The notes beneath the pieces are model-generated. The model did no database searches. It saw only the letters and a program-made list of their open reading frames with translations, and had not been told where the DNA came from. The position numbers were made by a program, and so were the translations under genes. This document shows, one piece after another, positions 35,201 to 47,623 of a DNA stretch of 64,000 bases. Position 1 is the stretch's first letter. The number at the start of each line of letters is the position of its first letter. Source of the DNA: Pithys albifrons albifrons (lineage: Eukaryota; Chordata; Aves; Passeriformes; Thamnophilidae); contig NC_092461.1 in NCBI RefSeq assembly GCF_047495875.1, positions 65,708,299-65,772,298 of the forward strand. The letters are read 5' to 3'.

Positions 35201-38200
35201 AAGAGTAATTGTCCATTATACATAAGTAAATCATACAGGCAAAACCTGTATTCAGAAGAGAAAAAATTCTGTATATACAACAGCAGATAAACTGTATTCA
35301 CCTTAGTTCTGTAATTTGAGACATCCCAGGCTGGATCATAATTCCAGGCCTTTCAAGTAAGATTCAGTTGGTTCATGAATTGTGGACAGGTTTTCAACAA
35401 ATATTCATCTATATTTTGGTAGGGTGAAGTGTTTACTTTTGTGGAGCTGGAGTCTTCAACTACACAAGAAATAACACAGTGAAGGAAATATAATCTTCTT
35501 ATCAAGGTCATCAGTGGAATAGTATTTCAGCGTAGAATAGTCAGGCTTAAATCTATGCTTCTAACTGAAACGGTTATCAGTTCCAATTATATCAAGTGTT
35601 GATGTCTCTAGACTAAGGGCAAACATTATGTTGGTTTCTCTTTGAAGGCAAACATACTGTTTAAATATCAGTCCTCCAGAACTAAGACATGTAACTGAGA
35701 CTTCAGCACACTTTCCAGTGTCTTTCAGCTTGACCTCCTATTATGCAAGTATTTCATAAAAATAATAGCAGAAGTTTTAACCTATGCTAAGCATGATTTT
35801 AGGATATCGGGTAAAGCCCTTTTTCATCACCCTTAGTTCCATAACTATTTAAACTTCCTCCCCATATTACATTAAAGATTAATATCGCATTCTCCTCAGC
35901 ATCCCACATCAAGTAAATAACCCATAACAGCCAGCTTATAATCATATTTAAAAGTCTTCTTCCCTGTGCTAATCTTATTCTGAAACATTAAACCTGATTT
36001 TTTTTAATCTGATTTACTCCCCATGACATACTATGTGTTTATTCTTTACACTTTGCTAGCAGAATCAAGATTTGTGCAATACTAGTGTACAGTTCTTAAG
36101 GCAGTTATGTGGCTTAACTGACAATGATTTTTATTTCTCCTTTGCATTTCTCCTAGCCCTTTTCCTAGTTCAGAAAGATTGAAATATCAAAAATGTAATG
36201 AGAAATTATGGGAATAATCAGCACACACATTTGTGACTATCTTTATTCAGTTATGCTTACATAACTAAGCAATGCATTAAGCTAGAGGAGATCCTAGAAC
36301 TGCTCTACACATATTTCCGAACACAATAAGGCAAATCATTGAATACAGGAAGACATTTGCAACTCAGAGCTCAGGAATAAAAGAAGTCCTATCCAACAGG
36401 TCTTTACAGACCATGCTGCGGGCAAATTTAAATGCCTTTATCAAAACTGATTGCTGAAAAGCCAATGAAGGCTTCATTTTAAAAAATGACAGAGAAACAT
36501 CAGAATAAAGACAGGAATGAAAGTACCAGAGGGTCATTGTAACAACTGTATGAGAAGTTTAAAGTTCAGTTGATCCCTTTCTGAAACTCAAATCCAACTA
36601 GCTGAGTGCAGAGCTCATCCCAACCCTCTTTTGCCCACCTAATTTCCAGTCACCATTAGTGCTGCCTGAAGTACTGACAGTTCTCAGAGAGAGCAGGAAA
36701 CCTCTACAGCATCACTGATGCCTGCTGCATCCCTTACAATGCTGGCACAGAAGACTGAGGTGCCTCTTTTCTCAGGAGTACATCTGCACATTAAATGAAA
36801 TACAGTGCTAGTGTCACCTTGGAGGTGGACGCCTAATGGTATTCACACAAAGTCCATCAGTAGTTACATATGTCTTATTCGTCTCAGAAATCAGTGCTAT
36901 GACACACTCATGGAGCAAGGTTTTATAAAATTGGGGTTTATGACACTGCAACACATCAGCCCCATTATCTTGAGGACCAGATCCCAGAGAAAGCTACAGC
37001 ACCACCATAACCACCATTTTGGAGAGTGAGGCCAATGTTTCCTACATGACAGAACAGAGTGTTCTTATTAAAGGCCTGATCTTAAAAGCAATAGGGAGAC
37101 TCCCATTGACTTCGGTGCATTTTCCATCATGCTTTTCATAATCCCACCGACTATGCGGTTCAGCTTTGAGCAATATATGAAGTAAATATGTATTACATTT
37201 AACATCTTTGAAAATTCATAACCTCTTTCTTGTTTAGCATAGTATAGATGGTTTGTAGAACAGTCTCCCCCAGCTCTTAAACTGAGAACTCTGGGGATGG
37301 ACCTGCAGACCAGAGTGAGCCCTCTCAAAATTACATTTGAAATTTCCACTCTCTGGGACACAGAGTTAATTAAAACACTTTTCCAGGCAATGGTGACAGA
37401 CAGTTCAGTGACAGCTACACGTGACAGTCAGGCTGAGAAAATCTAAACATGAGATCTGAACATAAAAAAAAGAAACTGAACACAAATGTATAATTTCAAT
37501 GGGCTAATTCTACATTTTGATTCACAACCCTGATATCTTATACATGCAGTGTGTCACTCAGATGAAGGGAACTCAGGGAGAAACTAATAACTCATTCAGA
37601 CAAAAAACAGAGGGGGCTGGGAGGTATACAAGAAAGAAGTCTGTCATGTCTTTCATTCACAGGGCTTCAGTATTTCATCTTCTCTGTTAGATTTTCCAGC
37701 ACAGAAAATCATTGCATCATTTTTCTGCTTTTCTCTTTTCATATTGTGTATCATTACCTCAAAGGAAACACAGAAAAAACCTGAGCCAAATTTCATATTC
37801 AGGCAAAACATACCTCTACAAGATGTACAAGGTTGAATAAGAATTAAATTGACCTGTTTTTATTAATTTCAATGTATTTCATATAAACAGCAACACTCTA
37901 AAATTCACTTGAAATATTACTTATTAATTGCTGGCTTTGAGTATTCCAGAACAGATTCGGCATATTTTATACTTTACTTGTAGCTGAGATGAAGAGTGAT
38001 TGGATTAGATATAATCTATGTGTAATTGAAATTAATGAATTTGGATAATTAAATATTTATAGGTGACCTTTCCCTGAATTACTGAAAAAACCCTGTTTTG
38101 TTTAAAATATCTTTGGTATTTACTGTCTGAAGTTAGATTTAAATAATGTGTTTACATAAGAAAGCTAAATAGATATCTGTTGCTCCCACAGATTGGCAAA

Positions 38201-38950
38201 AAAACCTAGCAGCATTGCACCTTCCTTCTGCCAGACATATTTAGTGTTTCTTGTCAGGTGTGCAAGTGCCATTCCCAAAAGTTAAAAGTCTTACATAAAA
38301 TCATTAGTGAACTTGTTTGTATGTGAATTATTTATTCTCATCTTGGTCCACCTACCAATTCTAGTGACATTTAGATGTGGTCTAGTCTCAGGCATGTTGT
38401 CATTAATATTAAAGCAATGTGAAACTAGGACAGAGGCTCGTGCTGCATTAATGATATTCTTATCAAATTGAAGTGTGTTACCATTGTCAAAATTAGCAAT
38501 GCAGAAATGTTAATACGATTCTCCATGGGCTCCAGTTGCATATCCCATTGTGTTAGAACACTAGTGTTATGATGACTATTATGAAATCCTGCTTGCAAAA
38601 TACTGACCTAGCAACTTTGTAAACTTTGAAATAACCAGCATACTTATCTCTACTTAGCCAGATGTGAAACTGTATTAAATTGAAATCAGATAAAAAATGC
38701 ATTAACTATCTCAATGCATTTTAAAATGTCGAGATGACATAAAATGATAGCATTTATGGAAGTCAGAATCCTGCATGTCTTACCCATGCGATTAGCCCGA
38801 TGCTGTCTGATGGACCATTCATTTAAGAACAGTGAAAGACATTTGGCCTTTAAGAACTCCTCTTTTCCTTCTCCTGCTGCCAGCAGTTTCACCTTACCTG
38901 AAATGTATAAATGAGGACTAGCACCTGTGAGATACGCAGTTAATCAGTCT
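32233..38950. other. AT-rich sequence, no gene seen
   Basis: No coding gene or recognised transposon. Open frames of up to 97 codons (33,122-33,415 +; 37,361-37,068 -) show no domain. Confidence 0.55.
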
Positions 38951-39419
38951 CCTGCACAGTTTTGAGCATGGTACTTCAGGAAAGACACGGACCTACCAAA
39001 AGCTTGTAAGAAGCAGACAGCAAGTGATCAAATCTAGAGCTTGATCAAAAGATTGAGAAAAATCAGGACTCAATTGGGACTGAGAAGGATAACATTCTTC
39101 AAAGGAGAGTTGCAAAAAGAATGGCAATGTTTAACCTCTCTTCCATGCTCTGAGAATGGAAAGAGAAGTAATGGCTTAAAAAGCAGCAGAGGACCAGCAG
39201 AAAAGACTTGAGAGGAAAAATCAACTTTTCAGCAGCAAGGATAAACAACGAAGCAGATTTTATGAATGCTTTGTAGAATTACCACCTTTGGATATTTCCA
39301 GACACACTAAACAAATACCTATCAAGAACAGATTAAGTGTATTTGGTCCTGTATCATACCCAAGAGAGAGAGTGGATGGAGCCTTGCAATCCCTTCTTGT
39401 CCTATTTATAATTTTGTAA
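38951..39419 (+). mobile_element. old CR1 LINE 3' fragment
   Basis: The sequence aligns with the last part of CR1 ORF2 and its 3' UTR. 'tacttcaggaaaga' (from about 38,972) matches the late RT region. 'ttgtagaattaccacctttgg' and 'agacacactaaacaaatacc' (39,272-39,319) match the C-terminal region. 'gtgtatttggtcctg' and 'cttcttgtcctatttat' run up to a degenerate terminal octamer at about 39,419. Divergence is high and no open frame survives, so this copy is older than the avian-specific CR1 at 54.4 kb. Family assignment is by recall. Confidence 0.7.
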
Positions 39420-42400
39420 ACTCACGAGGGCTTCTTTTTAAAATCCAAGTCTCTGTAGCAGTCATTTTAAAGATGGACAGTTTGCTGTCTCACAAAGTAG
39501 ATGAAACTAACAGCGACATTATCGCCAACACAGACGCAGCCTGATTCACAGGAGAATACACATTACATCTGGAATTAGAGCATATTTGATATTCCCAAGG
39601 TTTTACTGAAGCAAAAAGTCCTGCACCATTAGCTTTATATCAGTTAAATTTCAGAGAATGCATGACAGACAGAAAGGCAAATAAAAAAGTGACAGCTTTA
39701 TGCACAGAAGTAAAAACAAACAATAAAGTCTGTGCCCTGCCAAATATGTTTTCTAGAAGCCTTGATGTTTACTAGTTTAGGAGGCTTGGTCAGAAGGTTA
39801 GATGGCTTTAACTCTTGGCAAAACATTGTGACAACAATTATGCCGGTTGTAAGTTATAAAAGTGTTAAGCCATCTGAATATGAAAACAAGAAGGACCATT
39901 TTAAAGCCTTAAAGTATCCATTCATATACCTCCTGCAGTGTTTATCTCCTCATTTTCTTCTTTTATGTCTTTAATGTGCAGATAATCACTGGTCCAAATA
40001 TCTCTAAATACAGTGCACTTTAAAAGTGCACATTATCTTTATAATCGGGGATCTCAGATAAACAATTCTTGATTGGTCTCTAAAGATATAAAGAGAGCTT
40101 GGTACAAAAGAGTGAAATCTAAAATGTAAAAGCAAAACAACAAAGAAAACATTATGGTTACCATTTAGATTTACAGCAAAAAAAGTTATGCATTACAGAC
40201 TGACAAGTGCAGCCTTGTATGAATAAATAAAATAGGGAAGACATCAGCATGTGTTATGCAGTGAGTTTGTTCTTATACTTTACAGCTGGGACTTGCACAT
40301 TTTCTTCAGCACAGAAAAACTCCAAATCTGAAGCTAGTAAATGGGAGCTTCTACCCTACTTGCCCATTTCCTTGCTTTATTTCTTTTTTGAGATGCATTT
40401 TACTGTAGTATGGGAGTTTCCCACTTGTAAAAATGGAACTATTACTCTCCTCACTTCCTCCCTGCTTCCCTTTTCCCTCATAGGAAATAGTGCAGAAGGC
40501 AAAACAAAGAAATCTTGCTTATGGGAAAAAAGGAAATCTGCATGCAGGACCATAACACAATATGTCACAAAATGAAAACTAGACTTTTTGAAACTCCTCA
40601 GAGATGAAGAAAAAAAACTCTTATTCTAATCAAACCACAGTATCTAAATAACAGGGAAGGCTGCTAGAATTTTGCAGCACCCTGGACCAGTTGTGTAACA
40701 ACACAGCATGTCTGGGAACTATGACCCCAGACAGAATTAATGACACTTATCAACTCCTCCAGCTTCAGAGTTGCACCATCAGTAAGCTGGGAGCCCTAAG
40801 ACCCCTGTGACGGGAAGTGGGGGTGAGATTTGGAGCTTCCTGCTCCAAAGCCAGAGCTGAATGTACAACAGCCTTCACTGAAGCTCAGGCTCTCCCAGAT
40901 TCCCGCTTCTCAACTCACAGGAAGCAGGCTGGAAGGCTTGAAATCATTGACTCTGAGTCAATGCATCTAATACAGCTTCCTGGAAACTAGAAAACTCACA
41001 AGGCTCATGCTTTTATTTTACTGAAAGTTTATAAATAAATGTAAATATTTGGGCTTCAATAAACTGGTGACTTTGAAGACCAAGACTTTGTCAAGAAGTT
41101 CTTGCCACTCACTAAACATGGTTAACCATCACAGCAGGAAATAAGAGGCCACTTAAAGACTTGACCACTCGTTCACTATCAAAACACAAATGAAATCATA
41201 AACATAACACTTCTCCAATATTACTTTCTTTATCTGCACAGCCACACTGCTGCAGTCACAGAACATATAAAATAGCTTCTACAAAGAAAATTAGGATATG
41301 GCTGAATGTTATATACTCACTGATTGACTTTACTTCTAGCTTTCAGCTGCTAATCAATAGGTTTTAGTACATTATTATGCTGAGACAACACAATAATAAC
41401 TTTATTAATAAGCATTCAATCTGTATTTCCTCTATTTGAACAGATATTGACAGTCAGAATGATGCACAAGAGTCCTCTTTCTCCCTCTCCTTTGTAAATC
41501 CATTACTTGGAAAATCTGCATCCATGAGTGTTGCCATGGTGACAGCCCCACAAGTCCACCCATGACCTCCCAAGACACTTGGCAGCTATCCATAATTCTG
41601 CAAAATCCACATCAAAGAGACCTAAAACCAATTACCATATGGATTTTTGGTTATTACTTTAGTAATTTAATATATATTGGAATATACATGTAGCCTAAGG
41701 GACTGAGATAGACAGAAGGGTGAAGGGATCTGAATTCTACTCTCAGGATAGCTGGACAGGTTTGTGTTTCACAGGTGCTGAGCCCTTACAACTCATCACA
41801 ACTTCAAGTGAAACTCTAAATGTTCCACACTCCCAAAATTCAGGTTTTCAAACTCTCTCCCCTTAACTTTCCATTCTTTCAAAACACAGCCACTTCTAAC
41901 AATTTTGTGGTTTCTATTAAAAATGAACTACACAATTACACAGCATTATTTTTACCATTAATAAAGCACAGATTGTATAGCAATATAATACACATGCTTA
42001 TTATTTTTCAGAGAAACTTAATGCTCACAGTCAGAAATTATTTTATTTCTTTACCAATACTGAACCTGTAAAAAGAAAATGAAAAAACTTTGAAACTTCC
42101 TTTGCAAGGCACAGATAATTTTCTTCCTAATTACCCTACCTTTTTCAAGTGAATCCTTACTTCATTAAGTCTGTTCTGGGGCTAATGCATACCTGAAAGG
42201 ATAAGCTCTGTTAGGTTTTTTTGCCTATGTATAATACACTGAATTTCAGCTGAGCTAAACTGATAAAGTGATAGTATTGTACCTTCCTAGCCGATTTTTA
42301 AAGACAGGAATTACAAGGTGGGGAAGAAAACAGGTACTGGAGATAAGTGAAAATATGTCTGAAAATAAACGGCAGACTCATTCAGCCAGGTTGTAGATAA

Positions 42401-42928
42401 GCTGTGGGTAAGCTTTTTCTGAACTCCTTAATGGCTGTTAAGGAACATTAATATAAGCATCCTTAGCCTAAGGATTGTATGCATATAAACATATATACAT
42501 AGATGCATGAAGCAGCTAACAAAAGCAGACTTACTGCTATTCTTACAAATTTGTCCCTTTGAGATTACCTGAGCTATGGCAGCTCCATCGCCTCACTGAG
42601 ATCTTCCCGTTTTCCTCAGAAGTGACATATGACAACCAATGAAAGGGGTGAATTTCTGGATACAAATTGAGTCTTCTTTCTCCTGCACAGCTGCAGCATT
42701 TTGCAACGGGCCCACATCAAGATAGCACACCACACCATGCAAAAAGTAAGGCCAGGTGCAGCTCTGCACAGCCCTGCACCTCAAAGCATCACACTCTTCC
42801 CACGGTATGCTGGAAGACCATTTCTGCAGTTATAAAATCCCTCCAGGTCAAAGGGAAGGCTTCAGGACCAGTGACTCAAAATATGCCTACCCACCTCCTA
42901 CCAGAAGCACAATGTGGCATCTCAGGTT
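39420..42928. other. AT-rich sequence with a GC-richer patch, no gene seen
   Basis: A moderately GC-rich patch at about 40,660-40,990 has no recognisable coding or repeat character. The 108-codon open frame at 40,249-40,575 (+) lacks splice context or a known domain. Confidence 0.5.
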
Positions 42929-42968
42929 AGAGAATGACAGAATCAGAGAATGGCTTGGCAGGGACCGC
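42929..42968 (-). mobile_element. CR1 3'-tail fragment
   Basis: Read on the plus strand, 'agaatgacagaatcagagaa' followed by 'tggcttggcagggacc' is the reverse complement of the CR1 3' end with its degenerate octamers. Only about 40 bases are recognisable, which fits an extreme 5' truncation or strong decay. Confidence 0.5.
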
Positions 42969-43788
42969 ATTTGGTTCTAAGATGAATTTGAATGAATTCC
43001 TCAAAATTTTAGTGGAAAATACACAGCAGGAGCAAAATACCATTTTACAGGATCTGAATCCAATTACTTTCTTTAATAGACAGACTTGTGAGGTATTTTT
43101 ACCACTGACTGTTGTTTAACATCATGGAGTTAATCAGGTCAATCCAATAATCAATCTACTACCATCCTCCTTGTTAACACCAACAGTCTGTGGTTTGCTA
43201 TGGAATGCAATATACATGATTTGAAATAAAGACAGTTCACTGCTCTAGGAAGGAATATTTGGCAATTCAAAAGGAGTCATGGTGTACTGCAGGTGTGTTG
43301 AGAGAAGGCTGCTTAACATGAGTTGTTAGTACTAGCCACATCTCTTAACTTGATTAGCATCCTTGCCTAGTTTCCTGATAGTATTCCTGCTGTCACCCAA
43401 AAGGATCATGCACTTAGAGTAAGTCCAGACTTAAGAACTGGTACAGTGAAAGGCTCAGGTAAATTACTTTTAAATTTAAGTGAAGGGTGAAAGGATTTAA
43501 ATTCAAAATCCATATTCAATTCTCCATTACGCTGGTGTCAATCCACAATAACACTGTCAGGAAAGTTATTTCAGACTCAAACTCGCTTAACTGTGATGAG
43601 AATCCAATCTCGTAATCTGAATTCAGTTAAAGTCAGATCAGGAGCTATGTGCCTTTTTTTTGTTACTAAAGGATTAAACTATGTCAGTTTTTTTACATTT
43701 TAGTGCCGTTTCAGATTACCAACTTAGAACATGATATTAAAACATAAAAACATTCAATGTCTCTCTACTGCTCTTTCATTTTAATTCA

Positions 43789-43789
<1 letters not shown>

Positions 43790-43838
<49 letters not shown>
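43790..43838. repeat. (AT)n microsatellite, 49 bases
   Basis: Perfect alternating AT run of about 24 units, likely polymorphic in length. Confidence 0.97.
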
Positions 43839-43841
<3 letters not shown>

Positions 43842-43867
43842 TTATTCATACCAAAGTTTAATTCAAG

Positions 43868-44234
43868 TCCCTGGAATGCAAAGGAATTACGGACATCATG
43901 TATGTAAGGCTTAGCCACAACGAGATAGAAATAGGAAAGCTGTTTACTGTTATAAATGAGAAAGGTAAGTGATCTAGGACTCCAAAATGCACACCAATAA
44001 AGATTAGAAGCTGCAGCATAAAATAATCAGCTCACTGTGGGCCCAGCCTGCTCCCTGCTGGGCTGCAGATGTTCCATTAGTATTTCACCAAAAGCGGTGG
44101 CCACTAGAATTCAGTAGCACAGTGTGGTGCTATGCAATAGACATATCTGCCATTTATTCAGCAACAAATGAGTGAAAACCTCTTCATACCCAGGAGCTTC
44201 ACCATTCTTCTCAGAAAAATATGTATAACTGAGG
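43868..44234 (+). other. two exon-like patches, probably chance
   Basis: 43868-43964 is open in one frame and ends at a perfect AAG/gtaagt donor. About 44,162-44,234 lies between 'catttattcag' and GAG/gtaagc and is also open. The phases of the two do not join without creating a stop, and no protein family is recognised, so they are unlikely to be neighbouring exons of one gene. They are recorded because the splice-site matches are good. Confidence 0.12.
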
Positions 44235-45779
44235 TAAGCAGCAACTCATCACATCCTCCAGCTTGATGTTACCTATTTCTCATTTGCCAAAGCATCAGTT
44301 TATTCAGATAGTATTGGGAACTGTGATCACTCTATTTCATTTTGCTCATTTTGCTCATTTCTACCAAGTGCAGGTCACATTCAGCTGTTTCATTTTCTTC
44401 TTCCATATGTTTTCTTTGGCTCTACAATCTCTTCTATGGCTTTCAAGCTGGCAAACCTCTGTGTAGATCTTTAATGTAAACATAACTTGCCTCCTATGCC
44501 TTACTTGTTAGTTCAAGGAAATACCATCACTGAATAAGAAATGAGGGTTTTTTCAGCTAACTGTAAAATATTCCATGGTATATCATTACAAAGAAAAGTT
44601 ACGCATTTCCCATTTAATTCTCATCTATCATTTTAAAGATTGCACATACACGTGAATTATAATAAAGCCCAGATAAGAAGACTATTATAAAAAAATTGGG
44701 CTATACCATTCACCTTGACAAACAGATGCAGCATTTTGATAGGTAGTCACCCTGGGCTTTTTCCTCTGCATCCACCCATGTTTCATGCTGACCTATTAAG
44801 TTTAGTGGCTTGCTGGATTCCATTTAATGGTTCAACAAACATAATACACTGTTGTTTTTCTTCTCATAATCAGGAGGTTAAAAAATAACAAAAAGTAAAA
44901 AAACCTTTTAAAATTAATATACCAGAAGGTTTCTGCAAACATTAGAAATGTTTCAATTTTTTTCTTTATTAAAACAATTTATCTAAATTATTTTTAACTA
45001 AGCTTTATGCCTTTGAACAGACTTCTTAATATATTCTTAATATATTACCTGCTTCCAACCACACCAGATCTCAATTCACATTCAGTCTTTCAAGGTGCAT
45101 ATCCTTAACAAGGAGCCTAATCCTTTGAGATACTGGGAGACCATCTTTTTCAACCTCTTACCAGCATACTCAAATTGCACTCTCTCTTTGGAGCCATTCA
45201 TTCTTTTCAAGCATCAGGTTCTGTTTCCTGAAAGTCTGATAGGTTTAGGACTATAATTAATTCTCCAGTACATTGAGCACTAAAATATACATTGCTTCAT
45301 AACTCCCACTGCAAAGAAAAAAATAACTTGCTTCAGCCAGCCAATTTTATGGGCTTCTAGAATAAAAGTGCATTTATACTGCATATTCTTAATTAATACT
45401 TTCAGTATTCAGACAGCTCTTTCATATTTTTCTTCCACCTGAACAACTATTATTCCTCTGCACACTCTCCCTTAGCTGAACACTGGGGAGAAATTATAAA
45501 ACTCAAAGTAGAAACAAAACTATTACTACACTTACAAGAGCCAAGGAAGAATAAAATTACATGAACTTAAATTTAACATCAAAACCATAGTAAAAAAGAC
45601 CATTCCTTGCCCACTTTACACCTAGTTCAGAAGCTGATGAACAAGAAATTACAGTAAAGCTGCTCAGAACCAGATCCTCAGGTACTCATCATGAAAACTA
45701 CAAACCCAGAAATTTTAACTCATCTAGTTGATCAAGCCCTTCTTCTTTGTTTAGACAGTCAAGCCTCTTCGAAAGCTCC
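44235..45779. other. AT-rich sequence, no gene seen
   Basis: No supported feature other than very short tandem motifs (tcattttgc at about 44,337; tcttaatatat at about 45,024). Confidence 0.55.
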
Positions 45780-46391
45780 TGTTATGGGTTTAGCTAAGTG
45801 TAGGCCTAAATTTAGGCTTTAGATTTCAGAGTAGGCCTGTGACTATCAGCTGACTTGAGCTGGGCTGGGCTAGCTGACAGCTGACTACTACTGGCCAATG
45901 GTATTCCATACCATATTCCAACATCATCTCAAAATACAAAAGCTGGAGTAGGAAAGTTTCTCAGCTCCATCATGGCCAAAGTAGAGGCAAGACACGCAGC
46001 TGCTCTCTTGATGAAGTGGGCCTTGGCTGCTGCCCAGTGCTACTTCACATTTTGTTTGAATTCAGGGAAGTAAAACATTTTATTGTTGTTCTCTCTCTTT
46101 TGCTTTGCTGGGTGACTTTTGAGGTGCTCTATGGATTCTAGAATGATGAAATTTGTATTCACTAAGAAATATAAAATTCTTGTTATATCTAACTTGTGTG
46201 TGTGTGTTATATTGTAGTTTGCTTTTTATTTTCTCCTTTCTGTATAAATATATATAATTAGTTTAAGTTTGAACCTGTTCTGAGTTTCCAGGTTTTATTC
46301 CGTTCTCCCTTTTCTCAGCAGGAGGGGGAGGGAGGCTTTGACTCTGTATTGGGCAGTTGGCATTTTGCCAGCTCCAGCTCAACCCAAGACA
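45780..46391 (+). mobile_element. endogenous retrovirus solo LTR, 612 bases
   Basis: The element begins TGTTATGGGTTTAGCT, and the reverse complement of its end is TGTCTTGGGTTGAGCT: 13 of 16 positions form a terminal inverted repeat bounded by TG...CA. It contains a TATA-like 'aaaatacaaaagctgg' at 45,931-45,946, a U3-like GC-richer left part, an AT-rich middle and a G-rich stretch with 'agttggcattttgccagctc' before the end. The five bases before it (gctcc) and after it (gcttc) differ at one position, compatible with a 5-bp target duplication as in ERVL-type insertions. No internal retroviral genes flank it, so it is a solo LTR. The class is tentative. Confidence 0.75.
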
Positions 46392-47506
46392 GCTTCCCTA
46401 GGCTTCCATGCTCTTGAATTCATGGTAGGCAATCTGGAAATCCTAAAATCATCAACTTAAGTAGAGCTCCTTTGTGCCTCCAGCCTCCCAGCTGTGAAGT
46501 TTTGATTCAACTGGAATTTTACTAAGAGCCAGCAGCCAAGGTCCACCCAATGGACAAACACCCAGCTTTGCCTTGATAAATCTCAACTCTGATCTCACAG
46601 CAGCAGCCTCCAGGTAGGGGGCTGAATGCTAAACACTCCAAGAGGCAGCCCTGAAAATCCTAAATAATGAAAAAGACCTCCTTATCAGTGAGACCAGAAT
46701 GAAATTTAACTGAGACATCATTCATAATTATTAAAAGGAAAAAGTTAAGTTTTTCCTTATTTACAAAGGATAGTAACTGGGTAACATTCAGCCTGTGGAA
46801 GTTTCTTGACTGGTATTCTTGAAGACCAAAGAGCTCTGCACAGGCACAGCGCAGACACAGGACAGAAATAGGTGTGGGAGGTGAAGCACAGAGCATCATT
46901 GACCTGTTTCCACATGTTAGAACTAGACTCTGGATTTGGCAGAATCTGGATAAAGATTGCTTGTATCCTAGGTGATGTGGGTGTTCACACACTGGTGGAG
47001 GACTTGGACTTTCTCAGCCACTGAGCAGCCATGACATGACTACACATTTTCATCACTTTTACAGCAGCTGGACAAGAGCCAACAATCTACAGATAAAGGG
47101 CTACAAGTGACTTAACGTACCCATTAAATATGTCTTCTTGTTAGCAGTATTGAAGATTAATGAGTAAAATGAAAGTGAAAAGATAACACTGGTAAGTGAC
47201 AGTTTTACTTAATCAAAGAACCTCTGGGGCCTGTAGAAGTACGTCAGGGTCACAGGGATTTATTTTCTTCCTCGTTTATTTAGACAGATCTGCTTTGCAA
47301 TGCTGCTATAGAGAGTCCTTGTATTTACACTATACAAAAAGTGTATTAGAAGACAAGGGCAAAGGTCTCATACTAATAGCTCTACCCCATGGCTGGCTGT
47401 CAGTCTCTGCTCCTCACAATCTTCCTGGCTAGTTTTGGATTACTGCTGAAGAAATTCAGGTATTAAGCTTAACAAAATCTAAGAGAAGATGATAGTCTCC
47501 CTCTAC
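46392..47506. other. sequence without recognised gene
   Basis: Slightly GC-richer up to about 47,000. The open frames (110 codons on the minus strand at 46,992-46,660 and 78 codons on the plus strand at 47,196-47,432) show no known domain. Confidence 0.5.
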
Positions 47507-47623
47507 AACCAATGGTTTAATAAGTACATAATATTACATATATATTTTATTACATGTTATTTTAATTTTATTTATATTTTTATTAAAATATAAAACCAAT
47601 GGTTTAATAAGTACTTAATATTA
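47507..47623. repeat. 30-base direct repeat flanking a 57-base A/T-rich spacer
   Basis: Positions 47507-47536 and 47594-47623 are identical at 29 of 30 positions; the shared core includes accaatggtttaataagtac. The 57 bases between are almost only A and T. The spacer is not repeated after the second copy, so this is not a simple 87-base tandem duplication. Replication slippage or template switching is the likely origin. Confidence 0.9.

Noticed and set aside
43868..44234. Two adjacent exons of one gene
   Set aside because: Splicing them together puts the second in a frame with an early stop. Kept only as a very low-confidence feature.
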